The position numbers and the translations under genes are program-made. This document shows, in pieces, positions 46,642 through 55,845 of a stretch of DNA of 64,000 bases. Origin of the DNA: Actinoplanes italicus (lineage in GTDB: Bacteria; Actinomycetota; Actinomycetes; Mycobacteriales; Micromonosporaceae); the NCBI RefSeq assembly GCF_003001815.1, contig NZ_PVMZ01000006.1, positions 62,001 through 126,000 of the forward strand, read 5' to 3'. The notes under the pieces were generated by a model, which saw only the letters and a list, made by a program, of their open reading frames with translations, was not told the origin of the DNA and made no database searches. Within the stretch, counting starts at the first letter, position 1, and each line of letters starts with the position of its first letter.

Positions 46642-48471
46642 ATGCGGCGGTCGATCGCCACTGTCTGCATCTCCGGAACCCTCGACGACAAGCTGACCGC
46701 AGCGGCGGCGGCCGGATTCGACGGCATCGAACTGTTCGAGAACGATCTCGTGGTCTCCCCGTGGTCCCCGTCGGAGGTCCGTTCCCGGTGCGCCGACCTC
46801 GGCCTGAGCATCGACCTCTACCAGCCGTTCCGCGACTTCGAGGCGGTCGGCCCTTCACTACTGCGACGGAATCTGGACCGCGCAGCCAGAAAGTTCGACG
46901 TGATGGCTTCACTGGGCGTCGACACCGTGCTGGTCTGCTCGTCGGTGTCACCGGACAGTGTCGACGACGACGAACTGGCCGCCTCCCAGCTTGCCGCTCT
47001 GGCCGACCGCGCCGGGGAACGGGGCATGCGGATCGCCTACGAGGCCCTCGCCTGGGGCCGGCACGTCTCCACTTGGGACCACTCGTGGCGCATCGTCCAG
47101 CTCGCCGACCATCCCGCGCTGGGACTCTGCCTCGACTCGTTCCACGTACTGTCGCGTGAGGTGAGCCCCGACGGGATCGCCGGCATCACCCCCGGCAAGA
47201 TCTTCTTCCTGCAGCTGGCCGACGCGCCACACCTGCGGATGGACGTGCTGCAGTGGAGCCGCCACCACCGCCTCTTCCCGGGTCAGGGCGCCTTCGACCT
47301 ACCCCGTTTCGTTGAGCTGGTGCTCGCTGCCGGTTACGACGGACCGCTGTCCCTCGAGGTCTTCAACGACGTGTTCCGCCAGGCCGACCCGGCCCGTACC
47401 GCGGTCGACGCGATGCGCTCGCTGACAGCCCTGGAGGACCGGCTCGGCTCACGCCGCCTCCCACCAGCTCCGGACCTGACCGGTCACGCGTTCACCGAGT
47501 TCGCCGTCGACGGCCACTCCGGCCCGGAACTGCGCTCGGCGCTGCGCGGCCTGGGCTTCGCCCACACCGGCCAGCACCGCACCAAGCCCGTCGAACTATG
47601 GGAACAGGCCGCCTGCCGCATCGTCCTGAACAGTGCCGTCACCCATCCCGGCCCGGCCATGATCAGCGCTTTCGCGGTCACCTCGTCCGACCCGCTGCGC
47701 TCGCTGGCCCGCGCCGAGGCACTGTCGGCACCCGCCCACCCCAACGTCCGCGAACCCGGCGAGGCCGAACTGGCCGCCATCACCGCCCCCGACGGCACCA
47801 GCGTCTTCGTCACCCACCCCGGCGACGACTGGCGCTCCGACTTCCTCCCGACCGGCGGCACTGCCAGTGGCGATGCCGGGCTGCTCACGGTCGATCACCT
47901 GGGCCTGGCCCAGCCGTTCGACCACTTCGACGAGGCCGGGCTCTTCTACCAGTCGGTGCTCGGCCTCGAGCATCTCGCCACCGAGGAGTACGCGGCCCCG
48001 TACGGCCTGATGCGCTCACGAGCCATGTCGAACCCGTCCCGCGCGGTCCGCCTGGCCCTCACGGTGGCCGTGCTGCGCCGCGGTGAGTGGGCCCCCGCCG
48101 TGGCCGACCCGCAGCACGTGGCGTTCACCACCGCCGACATCGTCGCCACGGCCGCCGCCCTGACCCTGCCGAAGCTGCGGATCCCCGACAACTACTACGA
48201 CGACCTGGCCGCCCGTTTCGCCCTGCCGGACGACTTCATCACCACCCTGAGCAGGCACGGAATCCTCTACGACCGCGACCCGTCCGGCAGCGAACTGCTG
48301 CACCTCTACACCCCGGTCTTCGGCGGCCGCGTCTTCTTCGAGATCATCGAGCGCCGCCACGGCTACGACCGCTCCGGCGAACCCAACGCCCCGGTCCGCA
48401 TGGCCGCCCAGCGTCACCGGCGCCTAACAACCTCAAACCACCCATATGGTACGAGCCAAGCAGTCCCGTAA
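46642..48471 (+). CDS. qsuB: 3-dehydroshikimate dehydratase, two-domain (QsuB-like)
   Basis: The 609-residue protein has an N-terminal TIM barrel of the xylose-isomerase-like/AP-endonuclease 2 fold. Its metal ligands fit the known pattern: Glu in RIAYEALAW, Asp in LGLCLDSFH, Gln in IFFLQLADAP and Glu in LSLEVFND. The C-terminal half resembles hydroxyphenylpyruvate dioxygenase (VOC fold) with His in LLTVDHLGLAQP, His in QHVAFTTAD and Glu in VFFEIIERRHGYD. QsuB enzymes convert 3-dehydroshikimate to protocatechuate. GAGG overlaps the TetR stop. With the dehydrogenase it gives a route from shikimate or quinate towards aromatic degradation. Confidence 0.9.
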   Translation: MRRSIATVCISGTLDDKLTAAAAAGFDGIELFENDLVVSPWSPSEVRSRCADLGLSIDLYQPFRDFEAVGPSLLRRNLDRAARKFDVMASLGVDTVLVCSSVSPDSVDDDELAASQLAALADRAGERGMRIAYEALAWGRHVSTWDHSWRIVQLADHPALGLCLDSFHVLSREVSPDGIAGITPGKIFFLQLADAPHLRMDVLQWSRHHRLFPGQGAFDLPRFVELVLAAGYDGPLSLEVFNDVFRQADPARTAVDAMRSLTALEDRLGSRRLPPAPDLTGHAFTEFAVDGHSGPELRSALRGLGFAHTGQHRTKPVELWEQAACRIVLNSAVTHPGPAMISAFAVTSSDPLRSLARAEALSAPAHPNVREPGEAELAAITAPDGTSVFVTHPGDDWRSDFLPTGGTASGDAGLLTVDHLGLAQPFDHFDEAGLFYQSVLGLEHLATEEYAAPYGLMRSRAMSNPSRAVRLALTVAVLRRGEWAPAVADPQHVAFTTADIVATAAALTLPKLRIPDNYYDDLAARFALPDDFITTLSRHGILYDRDPSGSELLHLYTPVFGGRVFFEIIERRHGYDRSGEPNAPVRMAAQRHRRLTTSNHPYGTSQAVP

Positions 48472-49565
48472 GCCACCCAGTCCCGGACTACAACGCGACG
48501 CAGGCCTACCGTCCCGGCCCCAACGCGCCCGCCGGGGCTGAGGGCGGCCCCTCAGACCCCGCTTCACCGCCCGCCGGCCCCCGCTCGCCGGCCCCTGCCC
48601 GCCGGGCCTGCTGCCTGCGGTCCCTGCCGCTCGCTCGGCCGCATGGTGACCTCGCCCATACGCACGCCACAGATCACCACGCAATCGGAAGGAGCGGTCA
48701 TCACTCAGCGCAGCATCAAGCCCGCGGAGATTCCGCTCCCGGCTACCGGTGTCAATCGGCAAGCCCGGAGACACGACGCTCCCTTGCCCGGGAGAGCGGT
48801 GTTGTGGAGGGCCGACACTACGGCGGCAGGGTCACACGTAGCGGCTGCATAAGACCCTCCCACCGCGATGGCACGGCCAGTCCCCGCAGCGGTGAGGTCA
48901 CACGTAACGGCTCCGCGCGACCCTCCCGTCGCGATGGCGACGGTGGGCGTCCACGACCCTGCAGTGTGGGACTTCACCGTCGTTGCCTGCGACGTCCGAA
49001 GCACACGCGAAGCCCGGGCGTGTGCCCCGCGGCATGCGGGCGGGCGGCGGCACGCGGAACCGCCCGTCGTGATCGTCCGGCGGCCCGGGGTTGCGCGGAA
49101 CCCGCGAGCAGCGGGGACCCACAGGCAGCAGACACGGCAGCGGGCGAACGACAGGAACCCACAGGCAGAGCAGGCACGGCGGGCGAGCGGCAGGGACCCA
49201 CGGGCAGAGGACACGGCAGCGAGCGAACGACAGGAACCCACAGGCAGCAGACACGGCGGACAGGGCTGGTGGGCGGCGCTGGCGGGCGGGCGGCGCTGGC
49301 GGGCGGGCGGCGCTGGCGGGCGGGCGGCGAAGCGGGGGATCGGAAGGCGCCGCTGCCACCCGCCGTGTCGCGCTTCCGGACAAATCGCCGCCCCGGCCGA
49401 CGGCGTGCCAGAGACGGCGTGCCAGAGACGGCGTGCCGGGGACACCCGGTGCTGGGCGTGGTAAGACGGTGAGCAGGGATTCAGCCCGAAAGGCGCGCTG
49501 ATGGGCCGGAGTCTCGCCCTCGTCGCGTCGTAGTGCGGGACGTCATCGATGCGTCCGGAAATTGC
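48472..49565. other. 1.1-kb gene-free, repeat-rich region
   Basis: I see no credible gene; frames here are Arg/Gly/Pro-rich. It contains a 66-base duplication (GTCACACGTA-R-CGGCT... at 48831 and 48897). About four imperfect 40-base units spaced around ACCCACAGGCAG (49116-49270) follow, then a 17-base unit repeated three to four times (GGCGGCGCTGGCGGGCG, 49272-49330) and a 14-base unit (CGGCGTGCCAGAGA) near 49401-49438. The region lies between convergently oriented genes, where transcription terminates. Confidence 0.55.
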
Positions 49566-50663
49566 CTAGGGCGTACCGCCGGAGGGTCTTTTGATCGCCG
49601 GACCTCGATTCCACCAGAGCGAGAGCGTGACGCCCGCCGTGACCAGCAGTGTTCCGAGGAGCAGGAACCAGACGCTGACCTCGACGTTCTGCTTGGTGAG
49701 GCCGAACTCGCGGGGCAGGTCGGCGAGGACGTCGGTGAGCTGTTCGGCGTCCTCGGCCTTGAAGTAGCGACCGCCGGTCAGGTCGGCGACCCGGGTCAGG
49801 GCCTCCTCGTCGATCTCGCGGTTGCCGCCGCCGCGTCCGCCGCCGCCGAAGCCGCCGCCGCCGAAACCGCCGCCGCCCATGAAGGCGGAGTCGCCGCTGA
49901 CCTGGTTGGCGGTGCAGACCATCTGCTGCGGGTTGGTGGTGCCGAAGCCGATCGTGTAGACGCGCAAGCGCCGGGCCGCGGCCTGTTCGGCGGCGGTGAC
50001 CGGGTCGACGCCGGTGGTGTTGGAGCCGTCGGTGAGCACCACGATCGTGTCGGCGTGATAGTCGACCGGGGTGCCGTCGGGGGTGGTGGCGTTGAGTTCG
50101 ACGCCGGTGCCGGCCACCTCGGGGTTGATCTCGGCGATCGCGTCGATCGAGGTCAGGATGGCCTGGCCGATGGCGGTGCCGCGGGCGGTCTTGAGGTTCT
50201 CGATGGCCTCCAGCAGGGGCTTCTTGTCGCTGGTCGGCGGGACGAGCAGGCCGGCGATGCCGGAGAAGGCGACCAGGCCGATCCGGGTGTCGCCCTCCTG
50301 TGCGTCGACGAACTCGCGGGCCGCTTCGACCGCTACGGCCAGCCTGTTCGGGGCGATGTCGGTGTTGCACATCGAGCCGGACACGTCGATGGCCAGCAGG
50401 ATCGTGGTGTCGTTCGAGGGGACCGCGACCGACGCCTGTGGCCGGGCCACGCCGGTGGCCAGGGCCAGCAGGCCGATCAGGAACAGGTAGACGGGAATGC
50501 GCCGGCGCCAGGCGGTGCGGCCGGGCAGGGCGGCCCGGATCAGCGCGATGCTGGACACGGTGACGGCGGTGCGTTTGCGGCGGCGGTTGAACCACCAGCG
50601 GGCGAGCAGCAGCAGCGGCACCGCGAGGACCGCGGCCAGCGCCCAGGGCCAGCTCAGCGACAT
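49566..50663 (-). CDS. VWA-domain membrane protein (BatA-like)
   Basis: The 365-residue protein has two N-terminal hydrophobic helices (SLSWPWALAAVLAVPLLLLA and IPVYLFLIGLLALATGVA), a VWA domain with LLAIDVSGSM and VVLTDGS, and a C-terminal transmembrane helix (VSVWFLLLGTLLVTAGVTL). This is the BatA/BatB-type order. A glycine-rich stretch (GGGGFGGGGFGGGGRGGG) is inserted in the VWA domain after the usual NQVSGDSAF, an oddity. It is the last gene of the protease-MoxR-DUF58-VWA-VWA operon and overlaps the previous gene by one base. Confidence 0.88.
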   Translation of the reverse strand: MSLSWPWALAAVLAVPLLLLARWWFNRRRKRTAVTVSSIALIRAALPGRTAWRRRIPVYLFLIGLLALATGVARPQASVAVPSNDTTILLAIDVSGSMCNTDIAPNRLAVAVEAAREFVDAQEGDTRIGLVAFSGIAGLLVPPTSDKKPLLEAIENLKTARGTAIGQAILTSIDAIAEINPEVAGTGVELNATTPDGTPVDYHADTIVVLTDGSNTTGVDPVTAAEQAAARRLRVYTIGFGTTNPQQMVCTANQVSGDSAFMGGGGFGGGGFGGGGRGGGNREIDEEALTRVADLTGGRYFKAEDAEQLTDVLADLPREFGLTKQNVEVSVWFLLLGTLLVTAGVTLSLWWNRGPAIKRPSGGTP

Positions 50664-51625
50664 CAGACGATCCTTCCGTGCCAGCGGACGCCCAGCAGGC
50701 CGCCGAGGGTGAGCAGCAGCAGGGCCGCGGCCGCGAAGGGTGCGGTCAGCTCTATCGGTTCCTTCTCGGTGGTGAGCCGCAGGTCGATCGAGCCGGTGCT
50801 CGCGGCCAGGGCGGCGGCGTCGCCGGCCTGCTGGTACGAGCCACCGGTGACCTGGGCGACCGTGCTGAGCAGGGTCTCGTCGAGGGCGGTGCCGAGCTGG
50901 AAGCCGTCGACCTCGACGGTCGCGCCCTTGGCGGTGCCGACGCCGACGGTCTGGATCCGCACACCGGCGGCCGCGGCGAGTTCGGCGGCGGCCTGCACGT
51001 CGGGTCCGCCGGTCTCCTCGCCGTCGGAGAAGACGACGATGGTGGCCGACGGCCAGTAGCCGAGGTCCGGGGCGGCCGCCCCCTCGGCCGGGAGGCTCAC
51101 GGGCTTGCCGGTGATGGTGCCGAGCGCGACCAGGATGGCCTGGCCCAGCGACGTGCCACCACCGGCCGAGGCCCGCCCGATCGCGGCGATCGCGGCGTTG
51201 TGGTCGTCGGTGGGCGCCTGGGTGAGCAGGGCCTGGTCACCGAAGACGAGGACGCCGACGTCGACGGTGTCCGGCTGGTCCTGGACGTACGCCTTCGCGG
51301 CCTCCTGGGCGGCGCCGAGCCGGGTCGGCGCCACGTCGTTCGCGGACATGCTGTTGGAGATGTCGAAGGCGAGCAGCACGGTGCCGGCGACGCGGGGCAC
51401 GGCCACCTCGGCCTGCGGGCGGGCCAGGCCGACCAGCATCACCGGCAGGGCGGCCAGCAGCAGGGCGGTCGGGAGGTGCTTGCGTACGCCCCCGCCGCCC
51501 AGGCTCTTGAATCCGGCCGCCGCCAGGGCCGCCGACCGTCGCTTCTGCAGGGCCACGTATCCGGCCGTCGCGGCGGCGGTGAGCAGGACGGCGATCGCGA
51601 TGACGGCCGGGTAGAGGAAGGTCAC
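50663..51625 (-). CDS. VWA-domain membrane protein (BatA/BatB-like)
   Basis: The 320-residue protein has an N-terminal helix (AVIAIAVLLTAAATAGYVAL), a second helix near residue 60, a VWA domain with LAFDISNSM (MIDAS D-x-S-x-S) and VVFSDGEETGG, and a C-terminal helix (APFAAAALLLLTLGGLLG). Pairs of such proteins follow MoxR and DUF58 genes in aerotolerance-type operons; the cellular role is still unclear. Its start overlaps the DUF58 stop by four bases. Confidence 0.87.
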   Translation of the reverse strand: MTFLYPAVIAIAVLLTAAATAGYVALQKRRSAALAAAGFKSLGGGGVRKHLPTALLLAALPVMLVGLARPQAEVAVPRVAGTVLLAFDISNSMSANDVAPTRLGAAQEAAKAYVQDQPDTVDVGVLVFGDQALLTQAPTDDHNAAIAAIGRASAGGGTSLGQAILVALGTITGKPVSLPAEGAAAPDLGYWPSATIVVFSDGEETGGPDVQAAAELAAAAGVRIQTVGVGTAKGATVEVDGFQLGTALDETLLSTVAQVTGGSYQQAGDAAALAASTGSIDLRLTTEKEPIELTAPFAAAALLLLTLGGLLGVRWHGRIV

Positions 51626-52506
51626 CGGCGCCTCCGTCCGGATCGGCGGACCATGTCGACCAGGGCGGCGAGCATGTCCTGGTCGGTGGTTATCCGGTGG
51701 GCGTCGACTCCGGCCCGGCGCATGCCGGCGGCCAGCTCCTCCTCGCGGTTGCCGACCTGCTCGGTGAGGCGGGCGCGCAGCAGCGGGTCGCTGGTGTCGA
51801 CGAGGAGTTGTTCGCCGGTCTCGGCGTCCTCGACGAGGACGAGTCCGAGGTCCGGGAGTTCGAGTTCGGCGGGGTCGACGACGCGGATGACGACGACCTC
51901 GTGGCGGTGGGTGAGCTGGGCGAGCGGGCGGTCCCAGCCGGGGTCGCCGATGAAGTCGGACATGACGAAGACGAGGCTGCGCCGTTGTGCCGTCGTCGAG
52001 GCGGCAAGGCGGAGCATGGCGGCCAGATCCGTTGTCTTGTCCGACTTCTTCGTGACTTCTTTCGTCGCGTCGCGCGCGATCCGCAGGATCTGGTCTCTCC
52101 CGGTGCGCGGCGGGATGATCCGATGCGACTGATTGTCGAACAGAATCGCCCCCACCCGGTTTCCGCCCTGGGAGATCAGCCTGGCGATGGCGATCGCGAG
52201 TGACGAGGCGACCGACTCCTTGCCGTCACCACCACCGAAACGCATCGACGCCGACCGGTCGATCACCAGCCAGGCCGTCATCTCCCGGTCCTCGGTGTAC
52301 TGCCGGACGAACGGCTCGTCGAGACGTGCCGTCACGTTCCAGTCGATGTGCCGGACGTCGTCCTCGGGCGTGTACGAGCGCAGGTCGGTGAAGTCGAGAC
52401 CGGCACCGTGCCACACGGTCCGGTAGGACCCCTGCAGGCGCCCGTCGAGGCGGCGCCCGAGTTTCCACTCGAGGCGCCGCAGCAGGCGATCGGGGGCGGT
52501 GGACAT
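51622..52506 (-). CDS. DUF58 family protein with VWA-like fold
   Basis: The 294-residue protein has the DUF58 hallmark SYTPEDDVRHIDWNVTARLDEPFVRQYTEDREMTAWLVIDRSASM. The end of it is the MIDAS-like start of a VWA-type fold, followed by a VFVMSDFIGD strand. It shows no membrane helix. It is the standard partner of MoxR ATPases. Its ATG immediately follows the MoxR stop, and it overlaps the next gene by four bases. Confidence 0.9.
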   Translation of the reverse strand: MSTAPDRLLRRLEWKLGRRLDGRLQGSYRTVWHGAGLDFTDLRSYTPEDDVRHIDWNVTARLDEPFVRQYTEDREMTAWLVIDRSASMRFGGGDGKESVASSLAIAIARLISQGGNRVGAILFDNQSHRIIPPRTGRDQILRIARDATKEVTKKSDKTTDLAAMLRLAASTTAQRRSLVFVMSDFIGDPGWDRPLAQLTHRHEVVVIRVVDPAELELPDLGLVLVEDAETGEQLLVDTSDPLLRARLTEQVGNREEELAAGMRRAGVDAHRITTDQDMLAALVDMVRRSGRRRR

Positions 52507-53499
<993 letters not shown>

Positions 53500-53530
53500 T
53501 CGTCCATCCTTGCTGTCAGGGAACGCGTTG

Positions 53531-54409
53531 TCACAGCGGTGGCGCCTGTCCTTCACCCTCGCCGCCGCCGAGGGCCGCACCGATCGGGACGGCGAAACCG
53601 ATGCCGATGAAGGTGCCCGCACCGCTCGGGTTGGCCAGCGCGATGACGATGCCGACCACCTGCCCGCGGTCGTTGATGAGCGGTCCGCCGGAGTTGCCCG
53701 GGTTGACCGCCGCGTCGAACTGGATGAGGCCCTCGATGGCGGCCTCTCCCCCGTCCCGGTTCATCCTGCGCTCGAGCCCGGAGACGACGCCGCTGCTGGT
53801 GCTGAACGTGAGGCCGAGCGGGTTGCCGATCGCCACCACGTCGTCGCCCACCTGCGTGCCGCCGCCGAGCACGGCCGGGACCAGGGTCTCCGGCAGCTTG
53901 TCGGGGGTGAGGGTGGCGATGTCCCGCGACGGGTCCTCGCTCGCCATCCGCGCGGTCGCCTTGGTGCCGTCGGCGTAGGTCAGCCGGATCTCCTCGGCAC
54001 CGTCGATGACGTGCAGCGCGGTGAGAACGGTGCCGTCGGCGTTGGCGATCACGCCGGTGCCGGTGCCGGCTTCCAGACGGGCGCGCGAGTCGTGCCCGGT
54101 GGTCTCGATCAGCACCACGGACGGGGTGAGCGCCTGATAGACCTCGGCGACGGTGAACGGCGTCTCGGAAGCGGACGGGGAGACCGACGGTCGCGCCGCG
54201 ATGGACGCCGGATCGTCTCCACCGCCGCGGACGACAACGATCGCGGTAATCGCCACGGCCCAGGTTACGATCGCGCCGATGAGCACCCTGCGGCGCAGCT
54301 CAGCGGTGTTCCACCGGGGCTTCGGCTCCGCCGGGACGGGCTCCGGCTCGGCCGGGCCGTCCGGGCGGAGCACCGTCATCACGGCACGACCGCCAGACTC
54401 TGCATCCAT
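53531..54409 (-). CDS. Trypsin-like (S1C/HtrA-type) serine protease without PDZ domain
   Basis: The 292-residue protein has a Pro-rich cytoplasmic N-terminus, one transmembrane helix (about 42-60, LIGAIVTWAVAITAIVVV), and an outside protease domain with the full triad: His in TALHVIDG, Asp in SRDIATL and Ser in NPGNSGGPL. No PDZ domain follows, unlike HtrA/DegP. The first gene of the unit, it may clip or check envelope proteins alongside the MoxR system. Start at 54409; an ATG at 54379 is also possible. Confidence 0.87.
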   Translation of the reverse strand: MDAESGGRAVMTVLRPDGPAEPEPVPAEPKPRWNTAELRRRVLIGAIVTWAVAITAIVVVRGGGDDPASIAARPSVSPSASETPFTVAEVYQALTPSVVLIETTGHDSRARLEAGTGTGVIANADGTVLTALHVIDGAEEIRLTYADGTKATARMASEDPSRDIATLTPDKLPETLVPAVLGGGTQVGDDVVAIGNPLGLTFSTSSGVVSGLERRMNRDGGEAAIEGLIQFDAAVNPGNSGGPLINDRGQVVGIVIALANPSGAGTFIGIGFAVPIGAALGGGEGEGQAPPL

Positions 54410-54593
54410 CGACCCTAGAAGCGTTTCCTAGGAATCCGCCATGAGAGTTCTGATGGTTTCCGGGACGCAAAATCCGCCACAGGTTCATGAAACATGGCAT
54501 ACCCCCGCAGACCCTGCGGTCTTGCCGCATCGCTACCGGAGTGCTTAGGTATCGATGAAGTCCGATGTATACGGGGAGCAATCGGAGGTAATG

Positions 54594-54965
54594 ATGAAGT
54601 CCGCACGCACTCTGGCGACCGCCGCCGTGGCCGGCACGATCCTCTCGGCCGGGCTGTTCTCGAGCCCCGCACAGGCCGCCAGCGAGTCCTTCACCCTGTG
54701 TGTGACCCCGCTGACGTGCGCGTCGGCGTCGGTCAGCGGCACGGTGAACTGGACCACGAACACCCTGACCGCCACGGGCGTCAACAACGCCTACCCCACC
54801 GCCACCGTGACGGTGTCCACGACCAGCCGGATCACCCAGGTCAGCCTGGTCCGTGGCGTCCGGCGCACCTTCACCCAGACGTTCGCGGCCACCGACCAGA
54901 CCCTGACCGTGCGACTGTGCGCACCGGTCAACACCTGCAACTCGGTGACGCTGACCCGGTCCTGA
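54594..54965 (+). CDS. Small secreted protein, function unknown
   Basis: The 123-residue protein has a signal peptide (MKSARTLATAAVAGTILSAGLF... cleaved after AQA near residue 27) and a small Thr/Val-rich beta-type domain with two cysteine pairs (LCVTPLTC and LCAPVNTC). Those pairs share the pattern LC-x4/5-C. I do not know the family. Start choice: GGAGG lies five bases before ATG 54594; the ATG at 54591 is too close. The gene has its own terminator and divides the protease operon from the carbonic anhydrase gene. Confidence 0.75.
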   Translation: MKSARTLATAAVAGTILSAGLFSSPAQAASESFTLCVTPLTCASASVSGTVNWTTNTLTATGVNNAYPTATVTVSTTSRITQVSLVRGVRRTFTQTFAATDQTLTVRLCAPVNTCNSVTLTRS

Positions 54966-54967
54966 AA

Positions 54968-55010
54968 CACGAACAGGGGCGGCACCATGACGGTGCCGCC
55001 CCTGTTCGTG
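54968..55010. terminator. Long bidirectional terminator hairpin
   Basis: Perfect 19-base arms (starting CACGAACAGGGGCGGCACC) flank the loop ATGAC. It starts two bases after the stop of the small secreted gene and ends five bases before the carbonic anhydrase gene end. It probably stops both transcripts. Confidence 0.88.
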
Positions 55011-55015
55011 TGCTG

Positions 55016-55717
55016 TCAGGCGATGACGGTGACCTTGCCGGTGTCCAGGTCGTAACGGGCGCCGACGACCTTCATGTGCCCGGCGCCGACCTTCTCCCGG
55101 ATGACGGCGCTCTGCGCCAGTACGGCCGCGACCTGCGCCCTGACGTTCGCCTGGACGCCCTGCTCGACGGCGTCGGCGCCATTGGCGTACGGGCCCACGA
55201 TCGGGGTCAGCGCCTCGACGATCGACTGGATGTGGCCGGGTGCCTTCCCGCCGGTCCGCACACAGCCCTGGGTGGCGGCGACGGCACCGCACCGTTCGTG
55301 GCCCAGCACCATGACCAGCGGCGGCACGAATTCCTCGGCCGCGTACTCCATGCTGCCCAGCAGCAGGTCGCTCACCACGTTGCCGGCCACCCGGTTCGTG
55401 AACAGGTCACCGATGCCCTGGTCGAAGAGCAGTTCGGGGGCGACCCGCGAGTCGGCGCAGCCCAGGATGATCGCGATCGGGTGCTGACCGGCGGCGACGG
55501 CGTGGATCCGCTCCCGGCTCTGGTGCGGGTGCTTGGGCGTGCAGGAGACGAAACGCTTGTTGCCGGCGAGGAGGTTCGCGAGCACCTCGTCCGGGGTCAG
55601 GCCCGAGTCGGCGGCGAACGCGGCCGAGGAGGAACCGATCGCACCGAGGGCGACCGAACCGGCAACGGCACCGCCGGCACCGAGGAAGAGGCGGCGGTTG
55701 AGCTTCGTCTGCAGCAT
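55016..55717 (-). CDS. Tat-exported beta-carbonic anhydrase
   Basis: The 233-residue protein starts with a twin-arginine signal (LNRRLFLGAGGAVAGSVALG, cleavage near AAFA-AD). It then has a beta-carbonic anhydrase domain with zinc ligands Cys in ILGCADSRV, His and Cys in LGHERCGAV, and the Asp-Arg dyad in ADSR. It interconverts CO2 and bicarbonate. Export through Tat is a less common form of this usually cytoplasmic family. A promoter region of about 130 bases separates it from the divergent acyl-CoA dehydrogenase. Confidence 0.9.
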   Translation of the reverse strand: MLQTKLNRRLFLGAGGAVAGSVALGAIGSSSAAFAADSGLTPDEVLANLLAGNKRFVSCTPKHPHQSRERIHAVAAGQHPIAIILGCADSRVAPELLFDQGIGDLFTNRVAGNVVSDLLLGSMEYAAEEFVPPLVMVLGHERCGAVAATQGCVRTGGKAPGHIQSIVEALTPIVGPYANGADAVEQGVQANVRAQVAAVLAQSAVIREKVGAGHMKVVGARYDLDTGKVTVIA

Positions 55718-55810
55718 GTGATCTCCGAACGTTCGTCTTGGCTGGCGCCAGGACTGTTCGACCCGCCCGGGCCGCAGCGAAGGACCGGCAACCGAATGCC
55801 TACCGACGGC

Positions 55811-55822
55811 TACCGTTCGGTA
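55811..55822. promoter_or_regulatory. Palindrome TACCGTTCGGTA upstream of the acyl-CoA dehydrogenase
   Basis: A 12-base perfect palindrome lies 24 bases before the acyl-CoA dehydrogenase start, overlapping the expected promoter. TetR-type repressors of fatty-acid genes use similar sites, but no regulator is encoded next to it, so the assignment is tentative. Confidence 0.35.
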
Positions 55823-55845
55823 ACGGAGGTGGGTAGCGTGCCTTT

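Noticed and set aside
48472..49565. Small genes in the repeat-rich gap
   Set aside because: All frames are low-complexity, none has a convincing start signal or fold, and repeats with periods not divisible by three cross them.
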